A DNA stretch of 38,152 bases from an uncultured Ruminiclostridium sp. (GTDB lineage Bacteria; Bacillota; Clostridia; Oscillospirales; Ruminococcaceae), in NCBI GenBank assembly GCA_947594425.1, contig CANQED010000018.1, positions 1 to 38,152 on the forward strand, given 5' to 3'. Position 1 is the first letter of the stretch. The number at the start of each line of letters is the position of its first letter. The position numbers and the translations under genes were made by a program. The notes under the pieces are model-generated. The model saw nothing but the letters and a program-made list of their open reading frames with translations. It was not told where the DNA came from and searched no databases. Below, in pieces: positions 37,917 to 38,152 of the stretch.

Positions 37917-37946
37917 AAAAACACGCTCCCATTATGGAAGCGTGTT
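37917..37946 (-). terminator. terminator of the rRNA/tRNA-Asn transcript, minus strand
   Basis: AACACGCT (37919-37927 region) pairs with AGCGTGTT (37939-37946) with GG/CC extension; on the minus strand TTTTTG follows. Confidence 0.7.
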
Positions 37947-37965
37947 AAATCCGGCATATTACCGG

Positions 37966-38041
37966 TGGCTCCCCCTGTTGGACTTGAACCAACGGCATCG
38001 TGATTAACAGTCACGCGCTCTACCGACTGAGCTAAGGAGGA
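37966..38041 (-). tRNA. tRNA-Asn (GTT)
   Basis: On the minus strand: acceptor TCCTCCT/AGGGGGA, D arm GCTCAGTCGGTAGAGC, anticodon stem GTGAC/ATCAC region with loop TGTTAAT (GTT), T arm GTTGGTTCAAGTCCAAC, encoded CCA. It lies just downstream of the 5S rRNA gene, as is common in Firmicute rRNA operons. Confidence 0.94.
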
Positions 38042-38047
38042 ATATTT

Positions 38048-38073
38048 GAAGAAAGCACCGAGGTGCTTTCTTC
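38048..38073 (-). other. hairpin between 5S rRNA and tRNA-Asn
   Basis: GAAGAAAGCACC (38048-38059) pairs perfectly with GGTGCTTTCTTC (38062-38073), 2-base loop. No T run in the direction of transcription, so a processing or stabilising hairpin is more likely than a terminator. Confidence 0.5.
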
Positions 38074-38077
38074 TTTA

Positions 38078-38152
38078 TGTCGGCATCTATCTATCTTCCC
38101 GGGCGGTCACCCGCCAAGTATTGTCGACGTAAATGAGCTTAACTTCTGTGTT
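38078..38152 (-). rRNA. 5S rRNA, 3' part, cut by the window edge
   Basis: Minus-strand sequence from GAACACAGAAGTTAAGCTC-type core (AACACAGAAGTTAAGCTC) to GATGCCGACA, the typical 3' two-thirds of 5S rRNA. The 5' part, and presumably 23S and 16S, lie beyond 38152. Confidence 0.88.

Overview
The window looks like chromosomal DNA from a Gram-positive, low-to-medium GC clostridium, most likely of the Oscillospiraceae/Ruminococcaceae type. The basis is: strong Shine-Dalgarno sites; many sigma-A promoters (TTGACA/TATAAT, nearly all with a 17-base spacer); tRNA genes that encode CCA; a single-chain PurL of about 1233 residues; MtaB; HPr-like proteins; and a GH9 glycanase. The taxon is inferred from gene content only.

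Positions 1-25,400 are mostly backbone. A methyltransferase-STAS gene (347-1793, minus) is split by a 200-bp TA-flanked inverted-repeat element. Next is a minus-strand operon running from a clear promoter at 7874-7902: tmk, DUF2156, DJ-1/PfpI, 5-formyl-THF cyclo-ligase, mltG and a U32 peptidase, mostly joined by ATGA overlaps. A LacI-type sensor fused to GGDEF follows on the same strand. Plus-strand genes from 10.1 to 13.1 kb encode a small membrane protein, Lgt, a CmpB-family membrane protein with no normal start codon, an HD hydrolase and a P-loop kinase. A minus operon (16.8 to 13.1 kb) holds an intracellular GH9 enzyme, dCMP deaminase, a metallophosphoesterase and DUF1275. Then come a MATE transporter, a lipoprotein, two tandem HPr-like proteins without the phosphorylatable His, mtaB and purL.

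From about 25.4 kb to the right end the window is accessory DNA punctuated by tRNA genes. It holds a HicAB pair, a zinc-ribbon protein and tRNA-Arg. Directly after that tRNA lies a solitary full-length Cas3 (HD nuclease-helicase) with no other cas gene or CRISPR array in view. The promoter, ribosome binding site and N-terminal HD region of this cas3 are duplicated just upstream, giving a 104-residue mini-protein in which the HD motif segment is itself tandemly repeated. tRNA-Met and tRNA-Glu follow; the 3' end of tRNA-Glu recurs 699 bp downstream, on the far side of an AT-rich acetyltransferase gene, as expected for an integration scar. A HIT-family gene lies between two about 68-bp direct repeats.

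Positions 32.0-36.4 kb form an AT-rich island of small, mostly acidic proteins with duplicated and decayed members, a Phd antitoxin with a frameshifted Doc toxin, and two tandem HicB antitoxins with no HicA. It resembles an immunity or antitoxin-type gene array. The right end has a truncated acetyltransferase, an unrecognised 223-residue gene, tRNA-Asn and the 3' part of a 5S rRNA gene on the minus strand, so an rRNA operon lies just beyond the window.

The best candidates for something new are the solitary Cas3 with its duplicated double-HD leader gene, the TA-flanked 200-bp element whose removal exactly restores a reading frame, and the duplicated small-gene island.
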